Below, piece by piece: positions 16,167 through 24,607 of a DNA stretch of 64,000 nt. Location of the stretch: the NCBI GenBank assembly GCA_963972525.1, contig CAXAUZ010000002.1:248001-312000 (forward strand), in the 5' to 3' direction. The position numbers were made by a program, and so were the translations under genes. The notes under the pieces were generated by a model. That model made no database searches. It had not been told where the DNA came from and worked only from the letters and a program-made list of their open reading frames with translations. The stretch comes from Salinilacustrithrix sp003476595 (GTDB taxonomy: Bacteria > Actinomycetota > Acidimicrobiia > Acidimicrobiales > Salinilacustritrichaceae). Numbering within the stretch: position 1 is the first letter of the stretch; every line of letters starts with the position of its first letter.

Positions 16167-17084
16167 ATGGGGGACGACCGCGAGTACGGACAGCTCTACC
16201 CGGTCGCCAGGGGGCTGATCCGCCCGTTGATGCACGCGCTCTGGCGCATCAACGTCACCGGTGCGCACAACGTGCCGGCGGAAGGCCCGGCCATCTTCTG
16301 CCCGAACCACATCTCGTTCTTCGACTCCATGGTCCTGCCCGTCGTGCTTCCCCGCCGGATCAGCTATGTCGGCAAGGCGGAGTACATGGACTCGTGGAAG
16401 ACCCGCCACATCTTCCCGGCCATCGGCATGATCCCGATCGACCGCGAAGGGGGCAGCGCCAGCCAGCGTGCCCTCGACACCGCCACCCGGGTCCTCGAGC
16501 GCGGTGAGCTGTTCGGCATCTACCCGGAGGGCACGCGCTCGCGCGACGGGCGGCTCCACCGCGGGCACACGGGGCCGGCGCGCCTCGCGCTGCGCACCGG
16601 CGCCCCGCTGATCCCCGTCGGCCTGCGCGGCACCGACCGCATCCAGCCGGCGGGGGCCGCGCTGCCCCAGCCGTTCCGGTCCTGCCAGGTCAACATCGGT
16701 GCGCCGATCGACGTCACCCGGTACCGGGATCGGGCCGACGACCGCCTCGTGCTGCGCCAGCTCATCGACGAGGTCATGTTCGAGATCCGCAAGCTCTCGG
16801 GCCAGGAGTACGTCGACACCTACGCCAACAAGCGCGACGACGAGCGCGAGCCCGAGGCCTCCGAGGTCGCCGCCCCGGCACCGGTGGCCGAACCGGTCGA
16901 GCTCGGCAACGGCAACGGCCACCCGAGAGCCGAGCCGGCGCCGGAGCCCGCACGGCAGCGCGAGCGCGTGCTCGTGGGTGCCGGCGGTGCCCACGACGTC
17001 GAGGACGTCGCGGACGTCGAGGTCCACCACGACGTGGACGTCCGCCGCTCGTCCGCCGACGTGCTGTCGAAGTGGTGGTCCTAG
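16167..17084 (+). CDS. 1-acylglycerol-3-phosphate acyltransferase (PlsC family)
   Basis: A 305-residue acyltransferase of membrane phospholipid synthesis. Catalytic NHISFFD (His48, Asp53) and substrate-binding YPEGTRSRDG (about residue 118) are intact, followed by GAPLIPVGLRG. The catalytic domain ends near residue 225; the last 80 residues are a low-complexity Glu/Ala/Pro/Val/Asp tail ending DVLSKWWS that is not part of the family domain. It could be a membrane or partner-binding tail. The exact acyl acceptor is not shown by the sequence. Confidence 0.87.
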   Translation: MGDDREYGQLYPVARGLIRPLMHALWRINVTGAHNVPAEGPAIFCPNHISFFDSMVLPVVLPRRISYVGKAEYMDSWKTRHIFPAIGMIPIDREGGSASQRALDTATRVLERGELFGIYPEGTRSRDGRLHRGHTGPARLALRTGAPLIPVGLRGTDRIQPAGAALPQPFRSCQVNIGAPIDVTRYRDRADDRLVLRQLIDEVMFEIRKLSGQEYVDTYANKRDDEREPEASEVAAPAPVAEPVELGNGNGHPRAEPAPEPARQRERVLVGAGGAHDVEDVADVEVHHDVDVRRSSADVLSKWWS

Positions 17085-17118
17085 TTCCGGGCTGAGCCGC
17101 GTGGGAGGCTCGTCGTCC

Positions 17119-17634
17119 ATGGACCAGGACGCCGTCGACCTCGCCCTGCTCGTCTTCCGCTGCGCCATCGGCGCGGTGATGTTCGCCCACGGGTGGAACC
17201 ACGTCTTCCGGGGCGGGAAGATCGAGGGCACCGCCGGCTGGTTCGCCTCGCTCGGCATGAAGCCCGGCATCCTCCACGCCTGGCTGGCCAGCGTCGCCGA
17301 GCTCGCCGCCGGTGCGTCGCTCGTGCTGGGGCTGCTCACCCCGCTCGGCGCCGCCGCCGTGGTCGGCACCATGACCGTGGCGCTCATCACCAACCACCGG
17401 GGCAACGGCTTCTTCATCTTCCGGCCCGGTGAGGGCTGGGAGTACGTGATGACCCTCATCGCCGCCGGGGTGGCCCTCGGCGTCATCGGCCCGGGCAGCT
17501 GGTCCTTGGACGAGGCCCTGGACCTGTTCCAGCCCGTTCCCGGCAGCGACGGCCTCTGGATCGTCCTCGCTGCCGGCTTCGGCGGCGCCCTCGCCCTCCT
17601 AACGGTGTTCTGGCGTCCGGAGAAGGGTCAGTAG
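17119..17634 (+). CDS. DoxX family membrane protein
   Basis: A 171-residue protein with four predicted membrane segments (about residues 8-28, 55-75, 80-95, 105-125, with a further C-terminal hydrophobic stretch near 150). AIGAVMFAHGWNHVFRGG and GWFASLGMKPG are DoxX signatures. DoxX proteins are associated with redox or thiol homeostasis in actinobacteria; the exact reaction is unknown. ATG 17119 is used; GTG 17101 in frame is possible. Its TAG stop doubles as the start of the thrS -10 element. Confidence 0.83.
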   Translation: MDQDAVDLALLVFRCAIGAVMFAHGWNHVFRGGKIEGTAGWFASLGMKPGILHAWLASVAELAAGASLVLGLLTPLGAAAVVGTMTVALITNHRGNGFFIFRPGEGWEYVMTLIAAGVALGVIGPGSWSLDEALDLFQPVPGSDGLWIVLAAGFGGALALLTVFWRPEKGQ

Positions 17635-17637
17635 CCT
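17632..17637 (+). promoter_or_regulatory. -10 element of thrS, overlapping the upstream stop codon
   Basis: TAGCCT begins 13 nt before the thrS ATG; its first three bases are the stop codon of the DoxX gene, leaving no room for a T-box or other leader. Confidence 0.6.
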
Positions 17638-17644
17638 CGCTCGG

Positions 17645-19642
17645 ATGCCCGAACAGATCGCCGTCACGCTCCCCGATGGATCCAGCCGCGAGCTGCCCAC
17701 CGGGTCCACTGCCGGCGACCTCGCCCGCTCGATCGCCCGGGGCCTGGCCAAGAAGGCCGTCATCGCCGAGGTCAACGACGTCGAGCGGGACCTGAGCCAC
17801 GAGCTGGTCGATGGCGACCGGGTCGCGATCGTCACCGCCGACTCGGACCAGGGCCTCTACGTCATCCGGCACTCGACGGCCCACGTCCTGGCCCAGGCCG
17901 TGCTCGAGCTGTTCCCGGGTGCCACGTTCGGCATCGGGCCGCCCGTGGAGAACGGCTTCTACTACGACTTCGAGCTGCCCGACGGGGGCACGTTCCACGA
18001 GGAGGACCTCGAGCGCATCGAGGCGCGGATGCGGGAGATCCTGAAGGAGTCCCAGCCCTTCGTGAAGAGCGAGATCGGCGCGGACGAGGCCCGGACGATC
18101 TTCGCCGACCACAAGTACAAGCTCGAGATCATCGAGAACGCGTCCACCGACCCGATGTCGGCCACGTCGGATCGCGGTGAGGTGCGCTGCTACGAGAACA
18201 TCCCGCCCGAGCCCCGCCCGAACCAGACCTTCCACGGCCACGACGGCTTCATCGACCTGTGCCGCGGCCCGCACGTGCCCACCACGAGCGACCACCTCGG
18301 CCACTTCAAGCTGATGCGCGTCGCCGGGGCGTACTGGCGCGGCGACGAGAAGAACCCCCAGCTGCAGCGCATCTACGGCACGGCCTGGGCCACCAAGCAG
18401 GAGCTGGCCGACCACCTCCAGCACCTCGAGGAGGCGGCCAAGCGCGACCACCGCCGGCTCGGCACCGAGCTGGACCTGTTCTCGTTCCCGAGCGAGATCG
18501 GGGGCGGCCTCGCGGTCTGGCACCCCAAGGGCGGCATCGTCCGCAAGCTGATGGAGGACTACTCCCGCGCTCGTCACGAGGAGGGCGGGTACGAGTTCGT
18601 CTACACGCCGCACCTCACCAAGGCCGGCGTGTTCGAGACCTCGGGCCACCTCCACTGGTACGCCGACGGCATGTACCCGCCGATGGAGATGGACAACGGC
18701 ACCTACTACATGAAGCCGATGAACTGCCCGATGCACTGCCTGGTGTACCGGGGGCGCCAGCGCAGCTACCGGGAGCTGCCGCTGCGGCTGTACGAGCTCG
18801 GCACCGTGTACCGCTACGAGCGCGCCGGGACCCTGCACGGCCTCATGCGCATCCGGGGGTTCACCCAGGACGACAGCCACATCTACGTGGCCGAGGAGCA
18901 GCTCGCCGACGAGATCGCCGGCCTCCTCGACTTCGTCCTGTCCGTGCTGCGGGCGTTCGGGTTCGAGGACTTCACCTTCAACCTGTCGACGAAGGACCCG
19001 GACAAGTACGTCGGCAGCGACGAGATCTGGGAGAAGGCCACCGAGGCGCTCCGCGAGGCCCTGGACCGCCACGGCCTGGAGTACGGCGTCAAGGAGGGCG
19101 ACGCCGCCTTCTACGGCCCCAAGATCGACATCGACGTCCGGGACGCGATCGGTCGCTCGTGGCAGCTGTCGACGATCCAGGCCGATTTCAACCACCCGGA
19201 GAAGTTCGACCTCACCTACGTCGGCGCCGACAACGAGCACCACCGGCCGATCATGTTGCACCGGGCCCTGTTCGGATCGATCGAGCGCTTCTTCGGCGTG
19301 CTGCTCGAGCACTACGCCGGCGCGTTCCCGACCTGGCTGGCGCCGGTCCAGGCCGTGGTGTGCCCGGTGGCCGACGAGCACGAGGACCACGCTCAGACCG
19401 TCGCCGACCGCCTCCGCGACGCGGGCGTGCGGGTCGAGGTGTCGGCGGCCGACGACGGCCTCGGCGCCCGCATCCGCCGCCACAAGATGGAGAAGGTGCC
19501 CCACATCCTCGTGGTGGGCGGCGACGACGTGGCCAACGACACCGTCGCCGACAACGTCCGCGGCGGCGACAAGCCCGAGCGCGACATCCCCGTCGCCGAC
19601 CTGATCGAGCGCATCACGGCCGAGATCCGTGACCACGCCTGA
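17645..19642 (+). CDS. thrS: Threonyl-tRNA synthetase
   Basis: A 665-residue class II synthetase charging tRNA-Thr. Order: TGS domain (1-62, VTLPDGSSRELPTGSTAGDLARS), editing domain with HSTAHVLAQAV near residue 77 and the second HxxxC element (DLCRGPHVP), catalytic core from about 265 with MNCPMHC and RYERAGTLHGLMRIRGFTQDD (motif 2), RPIMLHRALFGSIERF (motif 3), then the anticodon-binding domain. All key zinc ligands are visible. It overlaps the HIT gene by 14 nt. Confidence 0.97.
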   Translation: MPEQIAVTLPDGSSRELPTGSTAGDLARSIARGLAKKAVIAEVNDVERDLSHELVDGDRVAIVTADSDQGLYVIRHSTAHVLAQAVLELFPGATFGIGPPVENGFYYDFELPDGGTFHEEDLERIEARMREILKESQPFVKSEIGADEARTIFADHKYKLEIIENASTDPMSATSDRGEVRCYENIPPEPRPNQTFHGHDGFIDLCRGPHVPTTSDHLGHFKLMRVAGAYWRGDEKNPQLQRIYGTAWATKQELADHLQHLEEAAKRDHRRLGTELDLFSFPSEIGGGLAVWHPKGGIVRKLMEDYSRARHEEGGYEFVYTPHLTKAGVFETSGHLHWYADGMYPPMEMDNGTYYMKPMNCPMHCLVYRGRQRSYRELPLRLYELGTVYRYERAGTLHGLMRIRGFTQDDSHIYVAEEQLADEIAGLLDFVLSVLRAFGFEDFTFNLSTKDPDKYVGSDEIWEKATEALREALDRHGLEYGVKEGDAAFYGPKIDIDVRDAIGRSWQLSTIQADFNHPEKFDLTYVGADNEHHRPIMLHRALFGSIERFFGVLLEHYAGAFPTWLAPVQAVVCPVADEHEDHAQTVADRLRDAGVRVEVSAADDGLGARIRRHKMEKVPHILVVGGDDVANDTVADNVRGGDKPERDIPVADLIERITAEIRDHA

Positions 19643-20186
19643 GCACGAGCGAGCCCGCTCGCCGCTGGACCGGCTCTGGGCCGGCTGGCGCACGGCGTAC
19701 ATGGACGAGGTCACCGCCGACGGCAACGCGGGACTCTCCGCCGAGCAGGGTTCCGTGTTCACCCGGATCCTCCGGTCCATCGACGCCGGCGATCTCACCG
19801 ACGAGGCGGCGTACCTCGTGCACCGCGGCGACCACGCCTTCGCGATCCTCAACGCCTACCCCTACGGCACCGGGCACCTGCTCGTCATGCCCTACCGCGA
19901 GGTCGGCGCGCTCGAGGACCTGACGGGGGAGGAGTCCACCGACGTGTGGCGGCTCGTGAACGAGGCGGTGCACGCCATCAAGGCGGCGTACCGGCCCGAG
20001 GGCGTGAACGTGGGCTTCAACCTGGGACGGGCCGCCGGGGCCGGGGTGCCGACCCACGTGCACGGCCACGTCCTGCCCCGCTGGGACGCCGACTCCAACT
20101 TCATGACCACCGTCGCCGAAGCCCGGGTCCTGCCCGAGCCGCTGTCGGTCACGTGGGAGAAGCTGCGCCGGGCCTGGCCCGGCTGA
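19629..20186 (+). CDS. HIT-family hydrolase/phosphorylase (AP4A phosphorylase-like)
   Basis: A 185-residue histidine-triad protein; HVHGHVLPRW near residue 142 contains the nucleotidyl-accepting His. ILNAYPYGTGHLLVMPYREVG is typical of the FHIT/AP4A phosphorylase branch, as in the homologous gene after thrS in mycobacteria. It probably degrades diadenosine polyphosphates. GTG 19629 lies 14 nt inside thrS, so translation is coupled. Its end overlaps the convergent ABC-F gene by 38 nt. Confidence 0.88.
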   Translation: MTTPEHERARSPLDRLWAGWRTAYMDEVTADGNAGLSAEQGSVFTRILRSIDAGDLTDEAAYLVHRGDHAFAILNAYPYGTGHLLVMPYREVGALEDLTGEESTDVWRLVNEAVHAIKAAYRPEGVNVGFNLGRAAGAGVPTHVHGHVLPRWDADSNFMTTVAEARVLPEPLSVTWEKLRRAWPG

Positions 20187-21792
20187 GCTCGTCGCGCACC
20201 TCGACCTCGCCGTCCTCGCCGAAGACCAGGAAGCGGTCGAGCGCGCGCAGGAACCACCGGTCGTGGGTGACGGCGACGACCGTGCCGTCGAAGGCCTCGA
20301 GCGCGTCCTCCAGCGCCTCTGCCGAGACCAGGTCGAGGTTGTCGGTGGGCTCGTCGAGCAGCAGCAGCGTGGCGCCGCCGAGCTCCAGCAGCAGGATCTG
20401 GAACCGGGCCTGCTGGCCACCGGACAGCGTCTCGAAGGTCTGGTCGGCCGCGTCCTGGAGCTCGTAGCGGCGGAGCCGGCTCATCGACGCGCCGAGGTCG
20501 AGGTCGCGGGCGCGCAGCACGTCGACGAGCGTGCGGCCCTGCAGCTCGGGGTGGTCGTGGGTCTGGGAGAAGTGGCCGGGCACCACGCGCGCGCCGAGCT
20601 CGCAGCGACCCTCGTGCGCGACGGTGCCGTCGCCGCCGAGGAGGCGGAGCAGGTGGGACTTGCCGGTGCCGTTGGCGCCGAGCACGCCGACCCGCTCGCC
20701 GTAGGAGATCTCGACGGAGAACGGGAACGTCAGGTCGGTGAGCTCGAGGTCCTCGATGGTGATGGCCCGCTTGCCGGTGCGACCGCCGGCGATCCGCATC
20801 GTGATGCGCTGCTCCTTGGGCTGCTCCTGGGGCGGACCGGCCTGGTCGAAGTGGCGCAGGCGCGTCTCCAACGCCCGGGCCCGCGACGCGTTCGCGTCGG
20901 AGACCTTGGCCCGCTCCTTCATGATGCGCACCAGCTCCACGAGGCGCTTGCGCTCTTCGGTCCAGCGCTTGTGGTCGTCGGCGAGGCGGGCGTGGCGGTC
21001 GGCCCGGGCCTGGTGGTAGGTGGCGAAGGACCCGCCGTGGGTCCAGGCGCCGTCGCCCTCGATGGTGACGATCTTGTCGGCGCTGGCGGCGAGCAGCTCG
21101 CGGTCGTGGCTGATGAACAGCACGGTCTTGCGGCTCTCCTCCAACCGTCGGTCGAGCCAGCGCTTGCCCGGGATGTCGAGGAAGTTGTCGGGCTCGTCGA
21201 GCAGCAGCACCGCCGCGTCGCCGCGCAGCAGGTACTCGAGGGCCAGGCGCTTCTGCTGCCCGCCGGAGAACGTGGACAGGGGACGACGGCAGGCGACGTC
21301 GAGGGGCAGCCCGACCGCTTCGGTGCAGCACACCTCCCAGAGGACCTCGGCGTCGTAGCCGTCGACGTCGCCCCAGCGGCCGTGGGCCTCGGCGAGGCGC
21401 ATGCCGACCTCGGCCACGAACGACGGCTTCCCACCGCGTTCGGCCCCGGCCATGGCCTTCTCGGCTGCAGTCAGCTGATCGGCGGCGGCCCGCACGTGCG
21501 GCGGGGCGAGGGACACGAAGAGGTCCCGCACGGTGCCGCCGGTGCCTCGCATCCCGACCAGCTGGTCCATGACCGCGGCCCGCCCGTCGACGCGGATGGT
21601 GCCGGTGTGGGCGTCGTGGGGCTCCCCGGTGGCCGTGGTCGCGATCAGGCGGAGCAGGGTGGTCTTGCCGACGCCGTTGGCGCCGACCATGGCGACCTTC
21701 TGCCCGTCGCCGACCCGGAACGAGACGTCGTCGAAGAGCGTCCGCCCCCCGGGCAGGCGGTAGCCCGCATCGCTCACCTCGATCGCACCCAC
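20149..21792 (-). CDS. ABC-F family ATPase
   Basis: A 547-residue soluble protein with two ABC domains and no membrane segment. First Walker A GANGVGKT (about 35), signature TFSGGQQKRLALEYLL, Walker B AVLLLDEPDNFLD; the inter-domain linker is charged (RHARLADDHKRWTEERKRLVELVR). Second Walker A GANGTGKS, signature TLSGGQQARFQILLLE, LLLLDEPTDNLD. ABC-F proteins act on ribosomes, mostly as translation factors and sometimes in antibiotic protection; which applies here is unclear. GTG 21792 has TACCGT 14 nt upstream. It sits inside what is a continuous thrS-HIT-pgsA block in mycobacteria. Confidence 0.92.
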   Translation of the reverse strand: MGAIEVSDAGYRLPGGRTLFDDVSFRVGDGQKVAMVGANGVGKTTLLRLIATTATGEPHDAHTGTIRVDGRAAVMDQLVGMRGTGGTVRDLFVSLAPPHVRAAADQLTAAEKAMAGAERGGKPSFVAEVGMRLAEAHGRWGDVDGYDAEVLWEVCCTEAVGLPLDVACRRPLSTFSGGQQKRLALEYLLRGDAAVLLLDEPDNFLDIPGKRWLDRRLEESRKTVLFISHDRELLAASADKIVTIEGDGAWTHGGSFATYHQARADRHARLADDHKRWTEERKRLVELVRIMKERAKVSDANASRARALETRLRHFDQAGPPQEQPKEQRITMRIAGGRTGKRAITIEDLELTDLTFPFSVEISYGERVGVLGANGTGKSHLLRLLGGDGTVAHEGRCELGARVVPGHFSQTHDHPELQGRTLVDVLRARDLDLGASMSRLRRYELQDAADQTFETLSGGQQARFQILLLELGGATLLLLDEPTDNLDLVSAEALEDALEAFDGTVVAVTHDRWFLRALDRFLVFGEDGEVEVRDELSRARPGAASPT

Positions 21793-21800
21793 GGGGGGGC

Positions 21801-21806
21801 ACGGTA
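21801..21806 (-). promoter_or_regulatory. -10 element of the first ABC-F gene
   Basis: TACCGT on the minus strand is followed by G and seven C, then the GTG start (14 nt). Confidence 0.5.
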
Positions 21807-21859
21807 ACCCCGGGGTCGACCTCGCCCGTCGCTGTTTCCGCCCGCCCGAGAGGCACCGG

Positions 21860-21865
21860 TACCGT
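21860..21865 (+). promoter_or_regulatory. -10 element of the small membrane protein gene
   Basis: TACCGT begins 13 nt before the GTG at 21873. Confidence 0.55.
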
Positions 21866-21872
21866 CGCGCCG

Positions 21873-22385
21873 GTGAACGACCGCGATGACGAGCACGTCG
21901 ACGAGCTGCCCGAGGACCTCGATGCCGCCGGCTACGTCGGTCCCTACGTCTTCCCGGACAACAACCGCCGGCGCATCCCCGGCTATCTGTACCTGCTCAC
22001 CGCCGCGGCCTGCATCGCGCTGTGGGCCCTCGCCGGCGACGATGCCGTGCTCGTCAACGACGGCATCCTCATCGTCGGCATCGTGCTCGCCCTGGTCGGC
22101 GGCTACCACCTGCTCGCCGGGTTCGACCTCGAGGTCGACGAGCGCGACGCGCTGGTGGAGGCATCCCGTGCGGTCGGCTTCCCGGTCGGCCACGCGTCGG
22201 CGCAGATGGGCTGGCGGGGGCTGCGGAGCCGCCCGACGTGGCGGATCCTGCTCTACTCGGCCGAGGAGCCGCCCGAGCAGCGGGGCTTCGTGCTCGTCGA
22301 CGGCGTCGACGGCGCGATCGTGGACACGCTGGTGGAGGGCAACCCCGAGGACTGGTCGGACCTCGACGGCAAGCTCACCGCGTAG
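21873..22385 (+). CDS. Hypothetical two-helix membrane protein
   Basis: A 170-residue protein of no recognised family. An acidic N-terminus (DDEHVDELPEDLD) is followed by two membrane helices (about residues 40-57 and 63-83, YLLTAAACIALWAL and GILIVGIVLALVGGYHLLAG) and an 85-residue soluble tail with strand/helix pattern (WRILLYSAEEPPEQRGFVLVDGVDG). It stands alone between two divergent neighbours. The GTG start is supported by the -10 at 21860. Confidence 0.7.
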   Translation: MNDRDDEHVDELPEDLDAAGYVGPYVFPDNNRRRIPGYLYLLTAAACIALWALAGDDAVLVNDGILIVGIVLALVGGYHLLAGFDLEVDERDALVEASRAVGFPVGHASAQMGWRGLRSRPTWRILLYSAEEPPEQRGFVLVDGVDGAIVDTLVEGNPEDWSDLDGKLTA

Positions 22386-22406
22386 GTCCAGGGTCGAGCG
22401 GCCTGA

Positions 22407-22934
22407 TCAGCGGACCGCGGTGATGGTGCGCTCGGCGCTGCGGAGGTGGCCGGCCACGACGTCGACCGCCTCGCGCACCACGTCGAGCACCCCGACCGTG
22501 GCGTCGGCGTCGGCCACGCGGACCTGGCGACCCCAGTCGTCGGTGGCGACGACATCGATGCGGTCGGCGCAGCGCTCGGCGGTGTGCTCGAGCTGATCCA
22601 GCAGCGCGGGCAACGGGGTGTGCTCGTCGTCCCACCAGCTGCCGCGGAGGTCGGCCACCGCGGGGTGCAGGACCGGGTCGTCGTCGCTGCGGACCTGCTC
22701 GAGGGCCCGGTCGAGGAGGGCGAGCACGCCGTCGGCCGCGAGGAGGTGGTCGGCGGCCGAACGGCCGTCGGGACCGACGCGGCGGGCCAGCTCGTCGGGG
22801 TCGGCCTGCTGGCCATCGTCGGTGTCGCCGGTCTCATCGGGCCGGGCGAGCACCCCGCGGAAGCGGCGGGGGAAGGAGCGCACGGCCACGGCGGCATCGC
22901 TCGGGCTGAGGTGGTCGGTCGGCAGGGAGGCCAT
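22407..22934 (-). CDS. DinB/maleylpyruvate-isomerase-like helical protein
   Basis: A 175-residue soluble, mainly helical protein. DGRSAADHLLAADGVLALLDRALEQV and the closing VREAVDVVAGHLRSAERTI have the spaced His residues and helix periods of the DinB/mycothiol-dependent isomerase superfamily, many members of which use mycothiol in actinobacteria. The match is by pattern only. The ATG at 22934 has TACCGT 13 nt upstream. Confidence 0.55.
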   Translation of the reverse strand: MASLPTDHLSPSDAAVAVRSFPRRFRGVLARPDETGDTDDGQQADPDELARRVGPDGRSAADHLLAADGVLALLDRALEQVRSDDDPVLHPAVADLRGSWWDDEHTPLPALLDQLEHTAERCADRIDVVATDDWGRQVRVADADATVGVLDVVREAVDVVAGHLRSAERTITAVR

Positions 22935-22941
22935 GGTCCCG

Positions 22942-22947
22942 ACGGTA
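22942..22947 (-). promoter_or_regulatory. -10 element of the DinB-like gene
   Basis: TACCGT on the minus strand begins 13 nt before the ATG at 22934 and faces the pgsA promoter 17 bp away. Confidence 0.55.
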
Positions 22948-22963
22948 CCGGCCGGGTGCTTGG

Positions 22964-22969
22964 TACGCT
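22964..22969 (+). promoter_or_regulatory. -10 element of the pgsA-patA-pimA operon
   Basis: TACGCT begins 12 nt before the GTG at 22976; this favours the GTG over the in-frame TTG at 22970. Confidence 0.55.
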
Positions 22970-22975
22970 TTGCGC

Positions 22976-23662
22976 GTGTTCGATGGCCGCTTCCGCACCA
23001 GCGTCGAGAAGGGCTTGAAGCCGGTCGGCGCCAACCTGCGTCGTGCGGGCATCAAGGCCGACCACCTCACCGCGTTCGGCGTGCTGATGTCCGGTGCCGC
23101 CGCCGTGGCCATCGCCAACGGGGCGCTGCGCGGCGGCCTGCTGCTGCTCGCCCTCACCGCCATCCCCGACGTCCTCGACGGCGCCGTGGCCAAGGCGTCG
23201 GGCACCGCGTCCCCTCGGGGGGCGTTCTTCGACTCGACGATGGACCGCGTGGCCGATGCCGTCCTGCTCGGCGGCGTCGCCTGGTACCTCGACACCACCG
23301 AGCCGGGCCGCATCGGGCTGCTCCCCATGGCCGTGCTCGGCGCGTCACTCCTGATCTCCTACGAGCGAGCCAAGGCCGAGGCCCTCGGCTTCGATGCCCG
23401 GGGCGGCCTCATGGAGCGAGCCGAGCGGCTGATCCTGCTCGGCTTCGCCCTGCTGTTCGACTCGCTGCTGATCCCCGTGCTCTGGATCATGCTGGTGCTC
23501 ACCCTGATCACGGCCGGGCAGCGCTTCATGAAGGTGTGGAAGCAGGCGTCGGCCACCGTGCCCCAGGCCACGCCCATCGACCGCGACCGCCGCCGCCGCA
23601 CCCTGCGACGGGTCGAGCGCCAGCAGCGCGCCGCTCGCCGCCGGCGCCGCGCCCGCCCGTAG
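22976..23662 (+). CDS. pgsA: Phosphatidylinositol phosphate synthase (CDP-alcohol phosphatidyltransferase)
   Basis: A 228-residue membrane enzyme that condenses CDP-diacylglycerol with inositol phosphate. The full CDP-OH-P signature is present: Asp65, Asp68, Gly69, Ala72, Gly82, Asp86 and Asp90 in DVLDGAVAK...GAFFDSTMDR. Four or five hydrophobic segments follow, then a very basic C-terminus (RRVERQQRAARRRRRARP). The substrate is inferred from gene order, since patA and pimA follow directly as in mycobacteria, where pgsA1 makes the PI precursor of PIMs. Confidence 0.87.
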   Translation: MFDGRFRTSVEKGLKPVGANLRRAGIKADHLTAFGVLMSGAAAVAIANGALRGGLLLLALTAIPDVLDGAVAKASGTASPRGAFFDSTMDRVADAVLLGGVAWYLDTTEPGRIGLLPMAVLGASLLISYERAKAEALGFDARGGLMERAERLILLGFALLFDSLLIPVLWIMLVLTLITAGQRFMKVWKQASATVPQATPIDRDRRRRTLRRVERQQRAARRRRRARP

Positions 23663-23680
23663 CCGCGGGCCGCACGGCTC

Positions 23681-24607
23681 GTGCCCGGGTCCCGCCTCCT
23701 CACCGCGTTCCAGGCGGCCTCCGCCGTTGCCGGCAAGGTCCCCCCGCCCGCGCTCGGCCCGCTGGCCCGCCTCGGCGGCACCGGCGCCGCGCTGCCGGAC
23801 GCCACGCGGCGCATGCTGGTGGCCCGGAACCTCCAGCGGGCCGACCCGAGCCTCACCGGCCTGGCCCTGCGCCGGGCGGTGAACCGCACCTTCGAGTCCT
23901 ACGCCGCCTACTGGCTCGAGGCGTTCCGGCTGCCCACGCGCACCCCCGCCGAGCTCGACGCCGGCATGTCCTACGAGGGCTACGAGCACCTCGAGCGCTC
24001 GCTGCACCGGGGCAAGGGCACGATCCTCGTCCTGCCCCACCTGGGCGGCTGGGAGTGGACCGGCTTCTGGTTCACCCGGGTCGTCGGTGTCCCGATCACC
24101 GCGGTCGTGGAGCGCCTGGAGCCCCCGGAGGTGTTCGAGTGGTTCACCGAGTTCCGCACGCGCCTCGGCATGCACATCGTGCCCCTCGGCCCCGATGCGG
24201 GTCGCGAGGTCATCAAGGCGCTGAAGCGCAACGACCTCGTGTGCCTGCTCAGCGACCGTGACATCGACGGCACCGGTCCCGAGGTCGAGTTCTTCGGTGA
24301 GCGCACCACGCTCCCGGCCGGCCCGGCGACGCTCGCGCTGCGCACCGGCGCCGACCTGGTGCCCGGCGCCATGTTCCAGCAGCCCCGCGGCGGGCACCAC
24401 GCCGTGGTCCGCCCGCCCATGGTCATCGAGCGTCGGGGCGGTCTGCGCGACGATGTCGCCCGCATCACCCAGGACATCGCGCACGAGCTGGAGTCCCTGA
24501 TCCGCATCGACCCGACCCAGTGGCACCTCATGTCACCGAACTGGCCGAGCGACCACGAGGCCCTCGCCGCGGCCGGACGCCGGACCGGCTCGGGAGATCC
24601 GGCGTGA
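23681..24607 (+). CDS. patA: Phosphatidylinositol mannoside acyltransferase
   Basis: A 308-residue member of the LpxL/HtrB-like lysophospholipid acyltransferase family. LPHLGGWEW holds His120 and Glu125 of the HxxxxE motif, and LLSDRDIDG near 198 with PAGPATLALRTGADLVP near 225 complete the pattern. In mycobacteria PatA acylates the mannose of PIM1 at the cytoplasmic face of the membrane. GTG 23681 begins 18 nt after the pgsA stop; it overlaps pimA by 4 nt, so the three are one operon. Confidence 0.88.
   Translation: MPGSRLLTAFQAASAVAGKVPPPALGPLARLGGTGAALPDATRRMLVARNLQRADPSLTGLALRRAVNRTFESYAAYWLEAFRLPTRTPAELDAGMSYEGYEHLERSLHRGKGTILVLPHLGGWEWTGFWFTRVVGVPITAVVERLEPPEVFEWFTEFRTRLGMHIVPLGPDAGREVIKALKRNDLVCLLSDRDIDGTGPEVEFFGERTTLPAGPATLALRTGADLVPGAMFQQPRGGHHAVVRPPMVIERRGGLRDDVARITQDIAHELESLIRIDPTQWHLMSPNWPSDHEALAAAGRRTGSGDPA

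Noticed and set aside
17483..19852. A 789-codon minus-strand frame across thrS
   Set aside because: Antisense to a complete threonyl-tRNA synthetase; no recognisable domain.
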